Positions 26,336 to 37,355 are shown, numbered from the stretch's first letter. The stretch: DNA of 64,000 nt from Microlunatus phosphovorus NM-1 (GCF_000270245.1 NC_015635.1:2232001-2296000); one strand, 5' to 3'. Numbers and translations: made by a program. The notes: generated by a model from the sequence alone, not told the origin.

Positions 26336-26358
26336 GATTCGATCAACCACCGGTCGGA

Positions 26359-26380
26359 TGTCAGTGGTCATCCTTATGGT
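26359..26380 (+). promoter_or_regulatory. RecA-NDp/PafBC-type promoter of recA
   Basis: TGTCAGTG (26359-26366), 8 bases, TATGGT (26375-26380). This matches the LexA-independent recA promoter of mycobacteria (activated by PafBC), which also lies downstream of the SOS box there. Transcription would start about 60 bases before the recA ATG. Confidence 0.82.
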
Positions 26381-26444
26381 CACTAGCGATCGACTATTCA
26401 GGCAGTCAGGAAGCCACCCGGCAGGGTGAACGGAAGGAATGACG

Positions 26445-27491
<1,047 letters not shown>

Positions 27492-27496
27492 TCCTG

Positions 27497-28171
27497 ATGA
27501 GCGCGGCTGATCCCGTCGATCAGGCGCGGGCCTGGTTGGCGGCACAGACTGGCCAGCCCGGTGTCGCGCCGGCGGACTCGGCTAGGCCGGTCCGCTCGAC
27601 TCGACGAGTTTCTGTCGGTCCGAATCAACCAGGCTCTGCTCAGTCAGGCCCGTCTGGACCTGCTCGCCCGATCCGGCCCGGGCCTGCTGATCCGGGCGAG
27701 GATGCCGATCCGGAGAGCGTCGCGCGCACGATCGCGCTTCGCAAACTGGCGGCTCAGGCAAGGACCAGGCAGGAACTCGACCAGGCTCTGCGGAAGAAGA
27801 ATGTGCCCGAGGAAGCCGTGGCCGCGGTGCTCGACCGGCTGGAGGAGGTCGGTCTGGTCGACGACCGGGCCTTCGCCCAGGACTGGGTGTCGTCGCGACA
27901 GCAGCGCCGGCACCTGTCCAGGTCGGCCTTGCGGCGCGAGCTTCAGGCCAAGGGGATCGATCGTGAACACCTGGACGAGGCGCTCGCCGCGGTCGACAGT
28001 GACGACGAGCTCGATGCCGCACGGGCACTGGCGAGCAAGAAGGCAGCGACGATGCGGAGCTTGGAGCCGATGGTCCGCGATCGGCGGCTGGCCGGGGCAC
28101 TTGCTCGCAGAGGCTTCGGCTCGGGAATCATCAGCACGGTGCTGGATGAGTTGCGCCAGGACGAGCGTTGA
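27497..28171 (+). CDS. recX: Regulatory protein RecX
   Basis: 224 residues. Binds and restrains RecA filaments. The RecX three-helix repeats occupy residues ~75-220 (IALRKLAAQARTRQELDQAL, LDRLEEVGLVDDRAFAQDWV). An N-terminal Pro/Gly/Ser-rich linker of about 70 residues precedes them, which is longer than in many homologues. Five bases after recA, so almost certainly co-transcribed. Confidence 0.95.
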   Translation: MSAADPVDQARAWLAAQTGQPGVAPADSARPVRSTRRVSVGPNQPGSAQSGPSGPARPIRPGPADPGEDADPESVARTIALRKLAAQARTRQELDQALRKKNVPEEAVAAVLDRLEEVGLVDDRAFAQDWVSSRQQRRHLSRSALRRELQAKGIDREHLDEALAAVDSDDELDAARALASKKAATMRSLEPMVRDRRLAGALARRGFGSGIISTVLDELRQDER

Positions 28172-28182
28172 GCGCGACTCCG

Positions 28183-28260
28183 GGCTGGGTGGCTCAGGCT
28201 GGGTTGTCCCCGGGCTGGGTTGTCCCCGGGCTGGGTTGTCCCCGGGCTGGGTGGCTCAAG
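28183..28260. repeat. 16-bp minisatellite after recX
   Basis: Three exact copies of GGCTGGGTTGTCCCCG (28197-28244) flanked on both sides by the variant GGCTGGGTGGCTCA. It lies in the 480-base recX-rny gap. The rest of the gap (28300-28650) is AT-richer than its surroundings and probably holds the rny promoter; no gene is visible. Confidence 0.85.
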
Positions 28261-28651
28261 CTGGGCGGCTCAGCCCGGGTTGTCCCTGGTCGGATTGCCA
28301 GACTGGGCGGCTCGGACTGGGCCTTGGGCAACGATGGCTTCACGCGTGACAGGTCAGAGGCGATGGGGACCTGGGCTATGTCCTGACCAGGTCTTGACCA
28401 GGCCGAGGGTCAGCCCTACCCTGCATTCACGAGGTTTTACGGCAAATGTTGTACAAATGGTTGAACGTGCAAGGTCTACCCAAACTGAGCACGAATGATC
28501 CTTACGTAATTGTTATCAAAGGTCGACCCACAATCGCATATGCAGCGCCACCGACTGGTCAAACCCGTCTGACCAGGGGATGCGCTGTTTCGGTATTGCC
28601 GTAGAGCCTCCTGAAGGCGTGCATAGCACGCAGACAGGAGTGCTGAACACC

Positions 28652-30277
28652 ATGTTGAATTTGGGGCTATTCGAGATCTTGGTTCTGGCTGGTCTATTCC
28701 TGCTGGTGATCGTCGTCGCGGCGATCGGATATCTGATTTACCAGCGGTACGCCGCCAAGGCATCGGCATCCGCCGCCGCCTCGCCCGCCGTCACTGCCGC
28801 CCGCAACTCGCAGGTGCTCGAAGCCGAGGAACTCGCTCACCGGATCCGGGCCGACGCCGAGGCTCAGGCAGCTCAGGTGATGGCCAAAGCTGAAGCGCAG
28901 GTTCAGGCGGTCGAGGACTCTCGACGTGAGGCTGACGAGGAGACTCGGTTACGCCGCAGCGAGCTGCGCACCCAGCGGCTGGAGGTCGAACGTCGCGAGC
29001 AACGACTGGCAGAGCGTGAGGAACGGTTGCACGCCGACTCCCGAGCGCTCGAGGAGAAGGCCCGGTATCTCGACACCACGAAGGCCGAGCTGAAGGCGCA
29101 ACGGCGTACGTTGCAGGAGGCGGAAGCCGAGTCGCAGCAAGCCTTGGAGCGGATCGCCGGCTTGACCGCGGAGCAGGCGAAGGCGGAGCTGGTGGCTGCG
29201 GTGGCGCACGATGCCAAGCGGCAGGCGGTGATCGTCGCTCGCGACATCGAGCGCGAGGCCACCAAGCAGGCCGAGTCGCGAGCGCAGATGATCATCGTGG
29301 GAGCCATCCAGCGGCTTGCCTCGGATCAGACGGCAGAGTCGGTTGTCTCCGCCGTGCACCTCCCGGGCGACGACATGAAGGGTCGCATCATCGGACGCGA
29401 GGGCCGAAACATTCGCGCCTTCGAGCAGGTCACCGGCGTCAATGTCATGATCGACGACACACCGGAGTCGGTGCTGTTGTCCTGCTTCGACCCGGTACGC
29501 CGTGAGACGGCCCGGATGACCCTCACCGAGCTGGTCAAGGACGGCCGCATCCATCCGGCCCGGATCGAAGAGGTGCACGAGCGGAGCAAGAGCCAGATCG
29601 AGCAGCAGTGTCTGCGTGCTGCCGAGGACGCTCTTGCCGATGTCGGGATCTCCGACCTGCATCCGGCGTTGGTCCCGATTTTGGGCAGCCTGCAGTATCG
29701 GACCTCGTACGGGCAGAACGTGCTCAAGCATCTGGTCGAGTCGGGTCATATTGCGGCGTTGATGGCCGCCGAACTCGGCTTGGACGTGGCCCAGTGTCGT
29801 CGTGCCGCGTTCCTGCACGACATCGGCAAGGCGCTCACGCATGAGGTTGAGGGCTCGCACGCCATCGTCGGCGCCGATCTTGCTCGCAAGTACGGTGAGA
29901 ATCCCGATGTCGTGCATGCGATCGAAGCACACCACAACGAGGTCGAGGTGCGCACCGTCGAAGCGGTCTTGGTGCAGGCGGCCGACGCGATCAGCGGCAG
30001 TCGGCCCGGCGCTCGGCGGGAGAGCATCGAGGCCTACGTCCAGCGGCTGGAGAAGCTGGAGAGCCTGGCCGCTGCCCACACCGGCGTTGACAAGGTGTTC
30101 GCGATGCAGGCGGGTCGGGAGATCCGGGTGATGGTCGCGCCGGAGCAGATCGACGACATCGAGGCTCAGGTGCTGGCACGTGATCTGGCTAAGCAGATCG
30201 AGGAGGAGCTCACCTATCCCGGTCAGATCAAGGTCGTGGTCGTACGCGAGTCCCGCGCCACGGAGACCGCCCGCTGA
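28652..30277 (+). CDS. rny: Ribonuclease Y
   Basis: 541 residues. Membrane-anchored endoribonuclease that starts mRNA decay. N-terminal membrane segment (ILVLAGLFLLVIVVAAIGYL), a long charged coiled coil to about residue 210, a KH domain (GDDMKGRIIGREGRNIRAFE), then the HD domain with HDIGKAL and AHHNEVE. ATG 28652 starts just before the membrane helix, with AGGAG 11 bases upstream. The placement next to recA-recX is common in Propionibacteriales and other actinobacteria. Confidence 0.95.
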   Translation: MLNLGLFEILVLAGLFLLVIVVAAIGYLIYQRYAAKASASAAASPAVTAARNSQVLEAEELAHRIRADAEAQAAQVMAKAEAQVQAVEDSRREADEETRLRRSELRTQRLEVERREQRLAEREERLHADSRALEEKARYLDTTKAELKAQRRTLQEAEAESQQALERIAGLTAEQAKAELVAAVAHDAKRQAVIVARDIEREATKQAESRAQMIIVGAIQRLASDQTAESVVSAVHLPGDDMKGRIIGREGRNIRAFEQVTGVNVMIDDTPESVLLSCFDPVRRETARMTLTELVKDGRIHPARIEEVHERSKSQIEQQCLRAAEDALADVGISDLHPALVPILGSLQYRTSYGQNVLKHLVESGHIAALMAAELGLDVAQCRRAAFLHDIGKALTHEVEGSHAIVGADLARKYGENPDVVHAIEAHHNEVEVRTVEAVLVQAADAISGSRPGARRESIEAYVQRLEKLESLAAAHTGVDKVFAMQAGREIRVMVAPEQIDDIEAQVLARDLAKQIEEELTYPGQIKVVVVRESRATETAR

Positions 30278-30325
30278 CCCCGGTGCTCACTTCAGGCAAC
30301 CCGAACTCAGGCAACCCGAACCCCG

Positions 30326-31243
30326 TCAGCGAAGAGTCTCGGTGGCGGCAGCCTGCTCCTGCTCCTCGGCCGCCAGCGCCGGATTCGCACCGACGTTGAG
30401 CGGACCCGGCCGGATTCCCCGGCGGCCGCTGCGCAGCCGTGCCTCGACGGCCTGGGCCACCCTGGTCAGCGCCCAGTTGATGATGATGTAGATGGCGGCC
30501 AGCACGATCAACGTCGGGATCAGATTGCCCTTGTAGGTCGCCAGGTTCTGCCCCTGTCGCAGCAGCTCCAGATAGGTGATGTTGTAGGCCAACGCGGAGT
30601 CCTTCAAGATCACCACCAGCTGGCTGACGATGGACGGCAGCATGGCGGTGACGGCCTGGGGCAGCAGGATCGTCCGCAGCGTCTGGCTGCCGGTCATGCC
30701 GATCGCGTAGCCCGCTTCGCGCTGGCCACGAGGCAGGCTGTGCACGCCGGAGCGGACCAACTCGGCGATGACGCAGGAGTTGTAGAACGTCAGGCCGACG
30801 ACAGCGCCGAACAGCGGCAGCGCGGTGCCGCTGATGTGCAGCACGAAGATGCCGAAGAAGTAGGCGAAGAACATCATCATCAGCACCGGGATGGCGCGGA
30901 AGAACTCCACGAACGCCCCGCAGACGACGCGGAGCACGAGAATCTCGGACAGTCGTCCCATCCCCAGCAGGATGCCCGCGATGATGGCGAGGACGACACT
31001 GATGACGGCGGCCTTCAAGGTGCCGATCAGCCCCGGGATCAGGTAGCTCTTCCAGGACGACCACTCCAGGAAGGGTGACCACTTTTCGGCAGTGAGCTGG
31101 TTGTTGTCCGGGTTGGCCAGGCCCTTGAGCACCAAGGCCAGCCCGGCCAGCAGCAGGAGGGTGCCGACGACCGCGATGATCCGGTACCGGACGATCGCCT
31201 TCGGCCCCGGCGCGTCGAACAGGACGCTCGCCCCGGCGCTCAT
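30326..31243 (-). CDS. gluD: Glutamate ABC transporter permease GluD
   Basis: 305 residues. His/Glu/Gln/Arg-type ABC permease: about five membrane helices, with the cytoplasmic coupling loop REAGYAIGMTGSQTLRTILLPQA (quoted in part: EAGYAIGMTGSQTL). ATG 31243 overlaps the gluC TGA as ATGA, preferred over the start 27 bases upstream. Last gene of gluABCD. In Corynebacterium gluABCD also lies beside recA-recX, which supports the substrate call. Confidence 0.9.
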   Translation of the reverse strand: MSAGASVLFDAPGPKAIVRYRIIAVVGTLLLLAGLALVLKGLANPDNNQLTAEKWSPFLEWSSWKSYLIPGLIGTLKAAVISVVLAIIAGILLGMGRLSEILVLRVVCGAFVEFFRAIPVLMMMFFAYFFGIFVLHISGTALPLFGAVVGLTFYNSCVIAELVRSGVHSLPRGQREAGYAIGMTGSQTLRTILLPQAVTAMLPSIVSQLVVILKDSALAYNITYLELLRQGQNLATYKGNLIPTLIVLAAIYIIINWALTRVAQAVEARLRSGRRGIRPGPLNVGANPALAAEEQEQAAATETLR

Positions 31244-31929
31244 CGCTGCACCGCCAGCTTGCGCGACCACCAGGTGAAGAAGATCCCCATGGGCAACGTC
31301 AGGATCACGAATCCGGCGGCCATGATGAAGAAGATCGCGAACAGTAGCGAGCTGTTGAACTCCAGCATGTTGCGCATCATCAGCGCGGGCTCCGCGACGC
31401 CGATGGTGGCCAGCACCGTGGTGTTCTTGGTCAGCGCGATCAACGTGTTCCCGAGTGGGGCGATCGCGCCACGGAACGCCTGCGGGAGCACGATCGTGGT
31501 GATGGTCGGCACGAACGACAACCCGATCGCCCGCGCCGCCTCCGCCTGGCCTTGCGGCACGGTGTTGATGCCGCTGCGGATGGCCTCGGCGATGAAGGCC
31601 GCATGGTAGACCGAGAGCGCCACCACGCCCCAGCGGAAGGCGTTGTCGGCCAGCGAGGTGGGGGAGTTCGGGTCAGCCAGGCTGATCTGGAGCGTGTAGA
31701 ACAGCCCGAACGCGAACGCGAAGACGAGCAGCGTCAGCGGCGTGTTGCGGACCAGCGTCACGTACGCGGTGCCGGCGAGTTGGAAGACCCGGACCGGCGA
31801 GACCCGCATGATCGCCACGACGGTGCCTATGATCATCGCACCGATCGCTCCCAGAACCGTGAGTTTGATCGTCATCCAGAACGCCGCGAAGACGCTGTAT
31901 TCCTGGAACAGGGTCTGTAGACCATCCAT
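31240..31929 (-). CDS. gluC: Glutamate ABC transporter permease GluC
   Basis: 229 residues. Partner permease of GluD: helices at FWMTIKLTVLGAIGAMIIG and others, the RNTPLTLLVF motif and the EAARAIGLSF coupling loop. ACCTCC on the plus strand just beyond 31929 gives an AGGAGGT ribosome site for this gene. Coupled to gluD by four bases. Separated from gluB by a 103-base gap containing an 11-bp hairpin. Confidence 0.9.
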   Translation of the reverse strand: MDGLQTLFQEYSVFAAFWMTIKLTVLGAIGAMIIGTVVAIMRVSPVRVFQLAGTAYVTLVRNTPLTLLVFAFAFGLFYTLQISLADPNSPTSLADNAFRWGVVALSVYHAAFIAEAIRSGINTVPQGQAEAARAIGLSFVPTITTIVLPQAFRGAIAPLGNTLIALTKNTTVLATIGVAEPALMMRNMLEFNSSLLFAIFFIMAAGFVILTLPMGIFFTWWSRKLAVQR

Positions 31930-31979
31930 CAGCCGTCACCTCCTTCGACTCGTACGCAGGATGCTGGTCAATGGCCCCA

Positions 31980-32010
31980 GGTCGGGGAGGACGATCCGCC
32001 CTCCCCGACC
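31980..32010 (-). terminator. Hairpin between gluB and gluC (partial terminator/processing site)
   Basis: Stem of 11 pairs (GGTCGGGGAGG with CCTCCCCGACC) and a 9-base loop, 22 bases after the gluB stop on the transcribed strand. A stem here is typical for operons in which the binding protein must be made in excess over the permeases. No U-tract. Confidence 0.6.
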
Positions 32011-32032
32011 CGACGGGTCCACCGTTTCGGGA

Positions 32033-32869
32033 CTAGGAGCAGGCGTCCGGCTTGGGCGGGTTGGTGGCAGGATCCGGCTTGAAGCCGGAGGCGCCGACTG
32101 TGGCGTCCAGCGCCTTCTGCCAGGAGCCGTCGGATTCCATCTTCTCGATCGCGGTGTTGATCTTGCCGCACAGCTCGGTGTCGCCCTTGGCGATGCCGAC
32201 GCCGTACCGCTCCTCGGAGAACGGCTTGCCGACGACCTTGAGCTTGCCCTGGTACTGCGACTGCGCAGCGAAACCGGCCAGGATCACGTTGTCGGTGGTC
32301 ACCGCGTCGATCTGCCCGGAGTTCAGTGCCTCGACGCACTTGGAATAGGTGTCGAACTCCTGCAACTGGACCCCGGACGAGTAGTTGTCCTTGATCTTCT
32401 TGGCCGAGGTGGAGCCGGTGACCGAGCACAGCTTCTTGCCGTTGAGGCTGTCCGGACCGGTGATGTCGGTGTTGTCATTGCGAACCAGGAGATCCTGGCC
32501 GGCGATGAAGTACGGACCGCCGAAGGAGACCTTCTGCTTCCGGTCGTCGGTGATCGAGTACGTCGCGAAGATCATCTTCACCTGGCCGCTCTGCAGCAGC
32601 GTCTCGCGCTGGGCCGACGGCGACTCCATGAACTGGACGTCGGTGTAGCCGAGGTCCTTGGCGACGTACTTCGCGACCTCGACATCGAAACCGGTGTAGT
32701 TGTCGCCTTCCTTCAGGCCGAGGCCCGGCTGGTCGAACTTGATGCCGATGACGACCTTGCCGCCGCCCGACTCAGTGCTGCCGGAGTCGCTTGTCCCGCC
32801 GCAGGCGACGAGGGGGATCACCATGGCCAATCCGGCTCCGATAGCAAGGATCCGTCTGGTCAGTTTCAT
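32033..32869 (-). CDS. gluB: Glutamate-binding lipoprotein GluB
   Basis: 278 residues. Lipoprotein signal with lipobox LVAC-GG (Cys 23), then the SBP-family-3 fold: FDVEVAKYVAKDLGY, TLLQSGQVKMIFATYSIT and the C-terminal CGKINTAIEKMESDGSW. Delivers glutamate to GluCD. GGAGGAC before the ATG. The second gene of the operon after gluA. Confidence 0.92.
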   Translation of the reverse strand: MKLTRRILAIGAGLAMVIPLVACGGTSDSGSTESGGGKVVIGIKFDQPGLGLKEGDNYTGFDVEVAKYVAKDLGYTDVQFMESPSAQRETLLQSGQVKMIFATYSITDDRKQKVSFGGPYFIAGQDLLVRNDNTDITGPDSLNGKKLCSVTGSTSAKKIKDNYSSGVQLQEFDTYSKCVEALNSGQIDAVTTDNVILAGFAAQSQYQGKLKVVGKPFSEERYGVGIAKGDTELCGKINTAIEKMESDGSWQKALDATVGASGFKPDPATNPPKPDACS

Positions 32870-32959
32870 GCTTGTCCTCCGTTGGTTTGGGCTCGTCGTT
32901 GAGCTCTGATTTCCGTCGGTCTTTGGGGTCGGTGGGTGGGGTTCATGAGTAGAGATGGG

Positions 32960-33769
32960 TCAGTGGGTGAGGATCTTGCTCAGGAAGTCCTTGGCGCGGT
33001 GGCTCTTGGCTGCGGTGAAGAAGGTCTCCGGGTCGGCCTCTTCGACGATTTGACCGTCGGCCATGAACACGACCCGGTTGGCGGCCTTGCGGGCGAACCC
33101 CATCTCGTGGGTGACGACGATCATGGTCATGCCCTGCTTGGCGAGGCTGACCATCACGTCGAGCACCTCGTTGACCATCTCCGGATCCAGGGCGGAGGTG
33201 GGCTCGTCGAAGAGGATCACCTTGGGGTCCATCGCCAGTGCTCGGGCGATGGCGACCCGCTGCTGCTGGCCGCCGGAGAGCTGGGCCGGATACTTCGAGG
33301 CCTGGCTGTCCACCCCGACGCGTTTCAGCAGTTCCATGCCGCGCTGCTTGGCCTCGGCTGTCGACTTCTTGCGGACCTTGATCGGTCCGAGCGTGACGTT
33401 CTCCAGGATCGTCTTGTGGGCGAACAGATTGAACGACTGGAACACCATGCCCACGTCCGCGCGCAGGTTGGCCAGTGCCTTGCCTTCGGACGGCAGTTCG
33501 CTGCCGTCGATGGTGATCGTGCCGGACTGGATCGTCTCGAGCCGATTGATCGCCCGACACAGTGTCGACTTGCCCGAGCCGGACGGGCCCAGCACCACGA
33601 CGACCTCGCCCTTGTGCACGGTCAGGTCGATGTGCTGCAGGACATGGAGATCGCCAAAGTACTTGTCGACTCCGGTCAGCACGACCAGTGGCTCCCCGAT
33701 CTGGTCGGGGGCGATCGACGGCCCTTGGGTGGGGTCGCTCAAATCTATCGGCTCAGCAGCTTCCACCAT
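32960..33769 (-). CDS. gluA: Glutamate ABC transporter ATP-binding protein GluA
   Basis: 269 residues. Walker [21 protein letters not shown]-loop FQSFNLF, signature [15 protein letters not shown], Walker [15 protein letters not shown] and switch HEMGF. A ~28-residue acidic N-terminal extension precedes the ATPase core. The ATG follows TAGGGT by 6 bases, so the operon seems to start with a leaderless mRNA. Confidence 0.95.
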   Translation of the reverse strand: MVEAAEPIDLSDPTQGPSIAPDQIGEPLVVLTGVDKYFGDLHVLQHIDLTVHKGEVVVVLGPSGSGKSTLCRAINRLETIQSGTITIDGSELPSEGKALANLRADVGMVFQSFNLFAHKTILENVTLGPIKVRKKSTAEAKQRGMELLKRVGVDSQASKYPAQLSGGQQQRVAIARALAMDPKVILFDEPTSALDPEMVNEVLDVMVSLAKQGMTMIVVTHEMGFARKAANRVVFMADGQIVEEADPETFFTAAKSHRAKDFLSKILTH

Positions 33770-33775
33770 ATGTGG

Positions 33776-33781
33776 ACCCTA
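33776..33781 (-). promoter_or_regulatory. -10 hexamer of the gluABCD leaderless promoter
   Basis: Minus strand TAGGGT, then CCACAT, then ATG 33769. Six-base spacing fits a transcript starting on the ATG; no Shine-Dalgarno sequence is present. Confidence 0.55.
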
Positions 33782-33907
33782 GACGAGATCACTCGGCAGT
33801 GGGGGGATCTGGATGTTGAGATTTCGTTACGCCGCGCAGGGAAGCACGATTTTCTCGTGACGATTCAATCATTTCCGCGGTGTTCTCGCGGCTCCCTGAA
33901 CGGTCGT

Positions 33908-34825
33908 TCAGACGCCGTCGATTCCCCACTCGTGTGCCGCGGTCTCGCCGGGCTCGAGCACGATCACGCCGTCGTGTGTCGGCCCGGGATTGAAGGCATT
34001 CGGGCCACAGGTCATCGGCTCCACCGCAATCGACAGGTCACGACGCTCGTTGCCGGTGAACACCTGGACCCAGTCGAGCCCCTCGCCGGCCCAGAGCTCC
34101 GCCCACCGGTCGCCGCGCTCCAGCCGAGCCCGCCACCGTCCGTCGGCACCACGTGCCAGCCCGCTCAGCGCGGTGTCGAAGCTGCGCTGACCCAGCGGCG
34201 CGGCCGTTCGCATGTCCTCGTCGCGGCCTTCCACCAGAAGGAGATCGACGGGCAGCAGGCGATCGTCGACAGCCAGATAGCGCTCTGCCGGGATCGAGAT
34301 CACCACATCATCGACGGTGTCCTCACCGACGGTCAGATAGGGGTGGGCGGCGTATCCGTACGGCACTGCCACCGTGCCGATATTGGTCACGCTCACATTC
34401 GTGACCACGCCGTCGTCGCCGACCGTATGGACAATCGTGGCCTCGATGATGCCCGGCCATCCTGGTTGCGGGTAGACCCGGATTCGTTGCTCGACCCGGT
34501 CCGCGGTGTGCGAGATGAGCCGCCAGGGCTGATGCCGGACCAGCCCGTGGATGGCGTTGTGCCGAGCCGGCTCCGACAGCACCAGTTGCTGGGTCTTGCC
34601 GTTGAAGGTGTAGCGACCGTCGCGGATCCGATTGGGCCAGGGCAGCAGCTGCATCCCGCGTCCACCGCTGATCACCTGGTCGGCGGCGAAACCGGCAACC
34701 ACATCGCGCCCGTCCACCGTGTACGAGCGCAGCGTCGCACCCACCTCGGTGACCACCGCCCGGCGGTTGCCGGCGGCGATCTCGTACTGCTCTCCGGTCG
34801 GATTCACGGCTGCCTCGCTCGTCAT
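33908..34825 (-). CDS. Aldose 1-epimerase family protein
   Basis: 305 residues of the galactose-mutarotase beta-sandwich: [33 protein letters not shown] (catalytic His), AAHPYLTVG (second His) and [18 protein letters not shown] near the end with the general-base Glu region. It interconverts sugar anomers; the exact sugar is unknown. It stands alone between gluA and miaB and is divergent from miaB. Confidence 0.9.
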   Translation of the reverse strand: MTSEAAVNPTGEQYEIAAGNRRAVVTEVGATLRSYTVDGRDVVAGFAADQVISGGRGMQLLPWPNRIRDGRYTFNGKTQQLVLSEPARHNAIHGLVRHQPWRLISHTADRVEQRIRVYPQPGWPGIIEATIVHTVGDDGVVTNVSVTNIGTVAVPYGYAAHPYLTVGEDTVDDVVISIPAERYLAVDDRLLPVDLLLVEGRDEDMRTAAPLGQRSFDTALSGLARGADGRWRARLERGDRWAELWAGEGLDWVQVFTGNERRDLSIAVEPMTCGPNAFNPGPTHDGVIVLEPGETAAHEWGIDGV

Positions 34826-34867
34826 GGTCGAACTCTAGTGGCCGGCCCGACTATCCTGTTCGGCGCC

Positions 34868-35005
34868 ATGACTGTGTTGAATTGTCGCCCTCCGCGCTCC
34901 GCGGTCATGAAGCTCCGCGAGTCTCGCTCGTTCGTCGCGATCTGGAACGACGAAGAGCGTGTCGCTCCAGATCGCTCCTGCACTCCCGAGAGGCTCCGCA
35001 CATGA
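34868..35005 (+). other. Possible 45-codon leader ORF and hairpin in front of miaB
   Basis: ATG 34868 opens a frame beginning MTVLN that ends in TGA overlapping the miaB ATG (ATGA). TATCCT lies 10 bases before this ATG. The frame covers a strong hairpin (34937-34951 with 34961-34975, 15 pairs, one mismatch, 9-base loop). Its first bases ATGACTGTGTTGAA nearly repeat those of rimO (ATGACTGTGCTGAA). It may be a leader peptide or a non-coding attenuator; it has no protein resemblance beyond the first five residues. Confidence 0.35.
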
Positions 35006-36501
35006 CCGGGTCGAACCGCACGTACCAGATCCGCACTCACGGGTGCCAGATGAACGTGCACGACTCCGAGCGGTTGGCCGGGTTGCTGGAGGATGCCGGC
35101 TACGCCAAGGCCGATGACGGCGACCAGGCCGACGTGGTCGTGTTCAACACCTGCGCGGTCCGGGAGAACGCCGACAACCGGCTGTACGGCAATCTCGGGC
35201 AGTTGTACCCAGTGAAGAAGGCCAAACCTGGTATGCAGATCGCGGTTGGCGGCTGCATGGCGCAGAAGGACAAGGGCGTCATCCTCGACCGGGCGCCGTG
35301 GGTCGACGTGGTCTTCGGCACGCACAACATCGGCTCGCTGCCGACCCTGCTGGAACGGGCCCGGATCGCCGACGAGGCGCAGGTCGAGATCAAGGAGTCC
35401 CTCGAGCGATTCCCCTCCACGCTGCCGACCCGCCGCGACTCCGCCTACGCGGCCTGGGTGTCGATCAGCGTCGGCTGCAACAACACCTGCACCTTCTGCA
35501 TCGTGCCGAGCCTGCGTGGCAAGGAGACCGACCGCCGGCCGGGCGACATCCTGGCCGAGATCCAGGCGCTGGTCGCGGAGGGGGTCCAGGAGATCACGCT
35601 GCTCGGCCAGAACGTGAACGCGTACGGGGTCGAGTTCGGCGACCGGCAGGCATTCGCCAAGCTACTCCGCTCCTGTGGGGAGATCGAGGGGCTGGAGCGG
35701 GTCCGCTTCACCTCACCGCATCCGAAGGACTTCACCGACGATGTGATCGCGGCGATGGCCGAGACGCCGAATGTGATGCCGCAGCTGCACATGCCGCTGC
35801 AGTCCGGCTCCGACCGGGTGCTCAAAGCGATGCGTCGCTCGTATCGCAGCACGCGCTATCTGTCGATCATCGAAAAGGTGCGGGCGGCCATGCCGCACGC
35901 TGCCATCACCACCGACATCATCGTCGGCTTCCCCGGCGAGACCGAGGCCGACTTCGCCGACACGCTCGAGGTGGTACGCCGGTCGCGGTTCGCGAGCGCG
36001 TTCACCTTCCAGTACTCGATTCGTCCCGGCACTCCCGCGGCCACCATGCCCGACCAGGTGCCCAAGGCCGTCGTCCAGGAACGCTACGAGCGGTTGGTCG
36101 AAGTGGTGGGAGAGATCTCCTGGGCCGAGAACCTGACCCAGGTCGGACGCATCGTGGAGGTCATGTTCGCCGACGGCGAGGGTCGCAAGGACGCCGCGAC
36201 GTCGCGGATGTCGGGTCGGGCTCAAGACAACCGGCTGGTCCACGTCGCCGTACCGGAGGATCCGGCGGAGCGTCCACGGCCCGGTGATCTGGCGGAGGTC
36301 GAGATCACCTACGCCGCACCGCACCACCTGAATGCCGACAACGGGCTGCTGTCGCTGCGGCGTACCCGGGGTGGTGACGCCTGGCAGGCCCGGCGCGACG
36401 GAACCGCGCCGGAGCCGACCCGTTCGGTGGGATTGGGAATGCCCGCCATTGGGGTGCCCGCTCCACTGCCACCGGCTCCGGCCTGCGCCGTGAGCGGCTG
36501 A
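35002..36501 (+). CDS. miaB: tRNA-2-methylthio-N6-dimethylallyladenosine synthase
   Basis: 499 residues. Radical-SAM methylthiotransferase acting on i6A37 made by Mia[21 protein letters not shown] is the MiaB signature; Cys in [16 protein letters not shown] and VGGCMAQKD; radical-SAM [18 protein letters not shown]-terminal TRAM domain. ATG 35002 has GAGAGG 8 bases upstream. The open frame back to 34882 is not conserved. The Pro-rich tail of ~35 residues after TRAM is longer than usual. Confidence 0.97.
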   Translation: MTGSNRTYQIRTHGCQMNVHDSERLAGLLEDAGYAKADDGDQADVVVFNTCAVRENADNRLYGNLGQLYPVKKAKPGMQIAVGGCMAQKDKGVILDRAPWVDVVFGTHNIGSLPTLLERARIADEAQVEIKESLERFPSTLPTRRDSAYAAWVSISVGCNNTCTFCIVPSLRGKETDRRPGDILAEIQALVAEGVQEITLLGQNVNAYGVEFGDRQAFAKLLRSCGEIEGLERVRFTSPHPKDFTDDVIAAMAETPNVMPQLHMPLQSGSDRVLKAMRRSYRSTRYLSIIEKVRAAMPHAAITTDIIVGFPGETEADFADTLEVVRRSRFASAFTFQYSIRPGTPAATMPDQVPKAVVQERYERLVEVVGEISWAENLTQVGRIVEVMFADGEGRKDAATSRMSGRAQDNRLVHVAVPEDPAERPRPGDLAEVEITYAAPHHLNADNGLLSLRRTRGGDAWQARRDGTAPEPTRSVGLGMPAIGVPAPLPPAPACAVSG

Positions 36502-36520
36502 CCCGGCGAACGACCCGCCC

Positions 36521-37309
36521 TCAGGCCAGCAGTCGGCCGGTGAGCGCCAGGGTGGCACGTCGTGGGGCGAGTCCGGCGACCTTGGCGGTGAACGCATTGA
36601 GCCGACCGGCCACCACACTGACCGGCACGGTCCGGCGGTCCAGCGCGTTGAAAGCGAGACTGACGACCTGCTCCGGGGACTGGAAGCGTCCGACCGCGGC
36701 GTCTTCGGTTCCCACGACATCGAAGAACTCGGTCCGCGTGGCTCCCGGGCTGACGCACAGCACCCGCAGGTCACTGTGCCGAGTTTCGTACGCGATGGCC
36801 TCGGTGAAGCTCAACACGAAGGCCTTCGTCGCGCCGTAGAGGGCCATGTTCGGGCACGGCTGGTACGCGGCGGTGCTGGCCACGTTGATCAGGGCACCCC
36901 GCCCGTCTCGCTGAAGATCGGGCAGGAACTCGCGCGTCAGGGCGACGACAGCAGCTACATTCAGCTGCAGCATCGACGCCAGCCGCGCCGGATCCGCCTC
37001 GGCGAAGTTGCCTTTCATGCCGAAGCCGGCGTTGTTGACCAGGGTCTGGATCGAGATTCCACGGGCCTCGAGGACGCGTCTGAGCTCGGTGGCGGCATGT
37101 GGTTCGGTCAGGTCGAGGGCTACCGGCGTAGCGGTGACACCGTGCTCGGCATGGATGCGGTCGGCCAGCTCGCGCAGTCGGTCCTCGCGCCGCGCGACCA
37201 GCACGACGTCGGCGCCACGGTGAGCGAGCTGGGTCGCGAATTCGGCGCCCAAGCCGGAGCTGGCACCGGTGATCACGGCGGTGGTGTGGTGGAGATCAAA
37301 CGGCATCAT
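36521..37309 (-). CDS. Short-chain dehydrogenase/reductase (SDR)
   Basis: 262 residues. Classical SDR: TGASSGLGAEFATQLA (cofactor loop), NNAGFG, catalytic Ser in INVASTAAYQP and YGATK (YxxxK). VARRED after the second strand suggests NADP preference. Its substrate is unknown. ATG 37309 is preferred because TACATT lies 6 bases upstream (leaderless); a second ATG follows directly. Convergent with miaB. A decayed TetR-like regulator lies divergently upstream. Confidence 0.9.
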   Translation of the reverse strand: MMPFDLHHTTAVITGASSGLGAEFATQLAHRGADVVLVARREDRLRELADRIHAEHGVTATPVALDLTEPHAATELRRVLEARGISIQTLVNNAGFGMKGNFAEADPARLASMLQLNVAAVVALTREFLPDLQRDGRGALINVASTAAYQPCPNMALYGATKAFVLSFTEAIAYETRHSDLRVLCVSPGATRTEFFDVVGTEDAAVGRFQSPEQVVSLAFNALDRRTVPVSVVAGRLNAFTAKVAGLAPRRATLALTGRLLA

Positions 37310-37315
37310 GAAGCA

Positions 37316-37321
37316 AATGTA
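37316..37321 (-). promoter_or_regulatory. -10 hexamer of the SDR leaderless promoter
   Basis: Minus strand TACATT, then TGCTTC, then ATG 37309. Confidence 0.55.
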
Positions 37322-37355
37322 GACAGCGGCTACGCTCGGCAGGTCGGGGTCAGTC

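Noticed and set aside
32936-35005. 689-codon plus-strand frame
   Set aside because: Antisense to gluA and the aldose epimerase, which are clear genes; only its last 45 codons (from 34868) are discussed as a possible leader.
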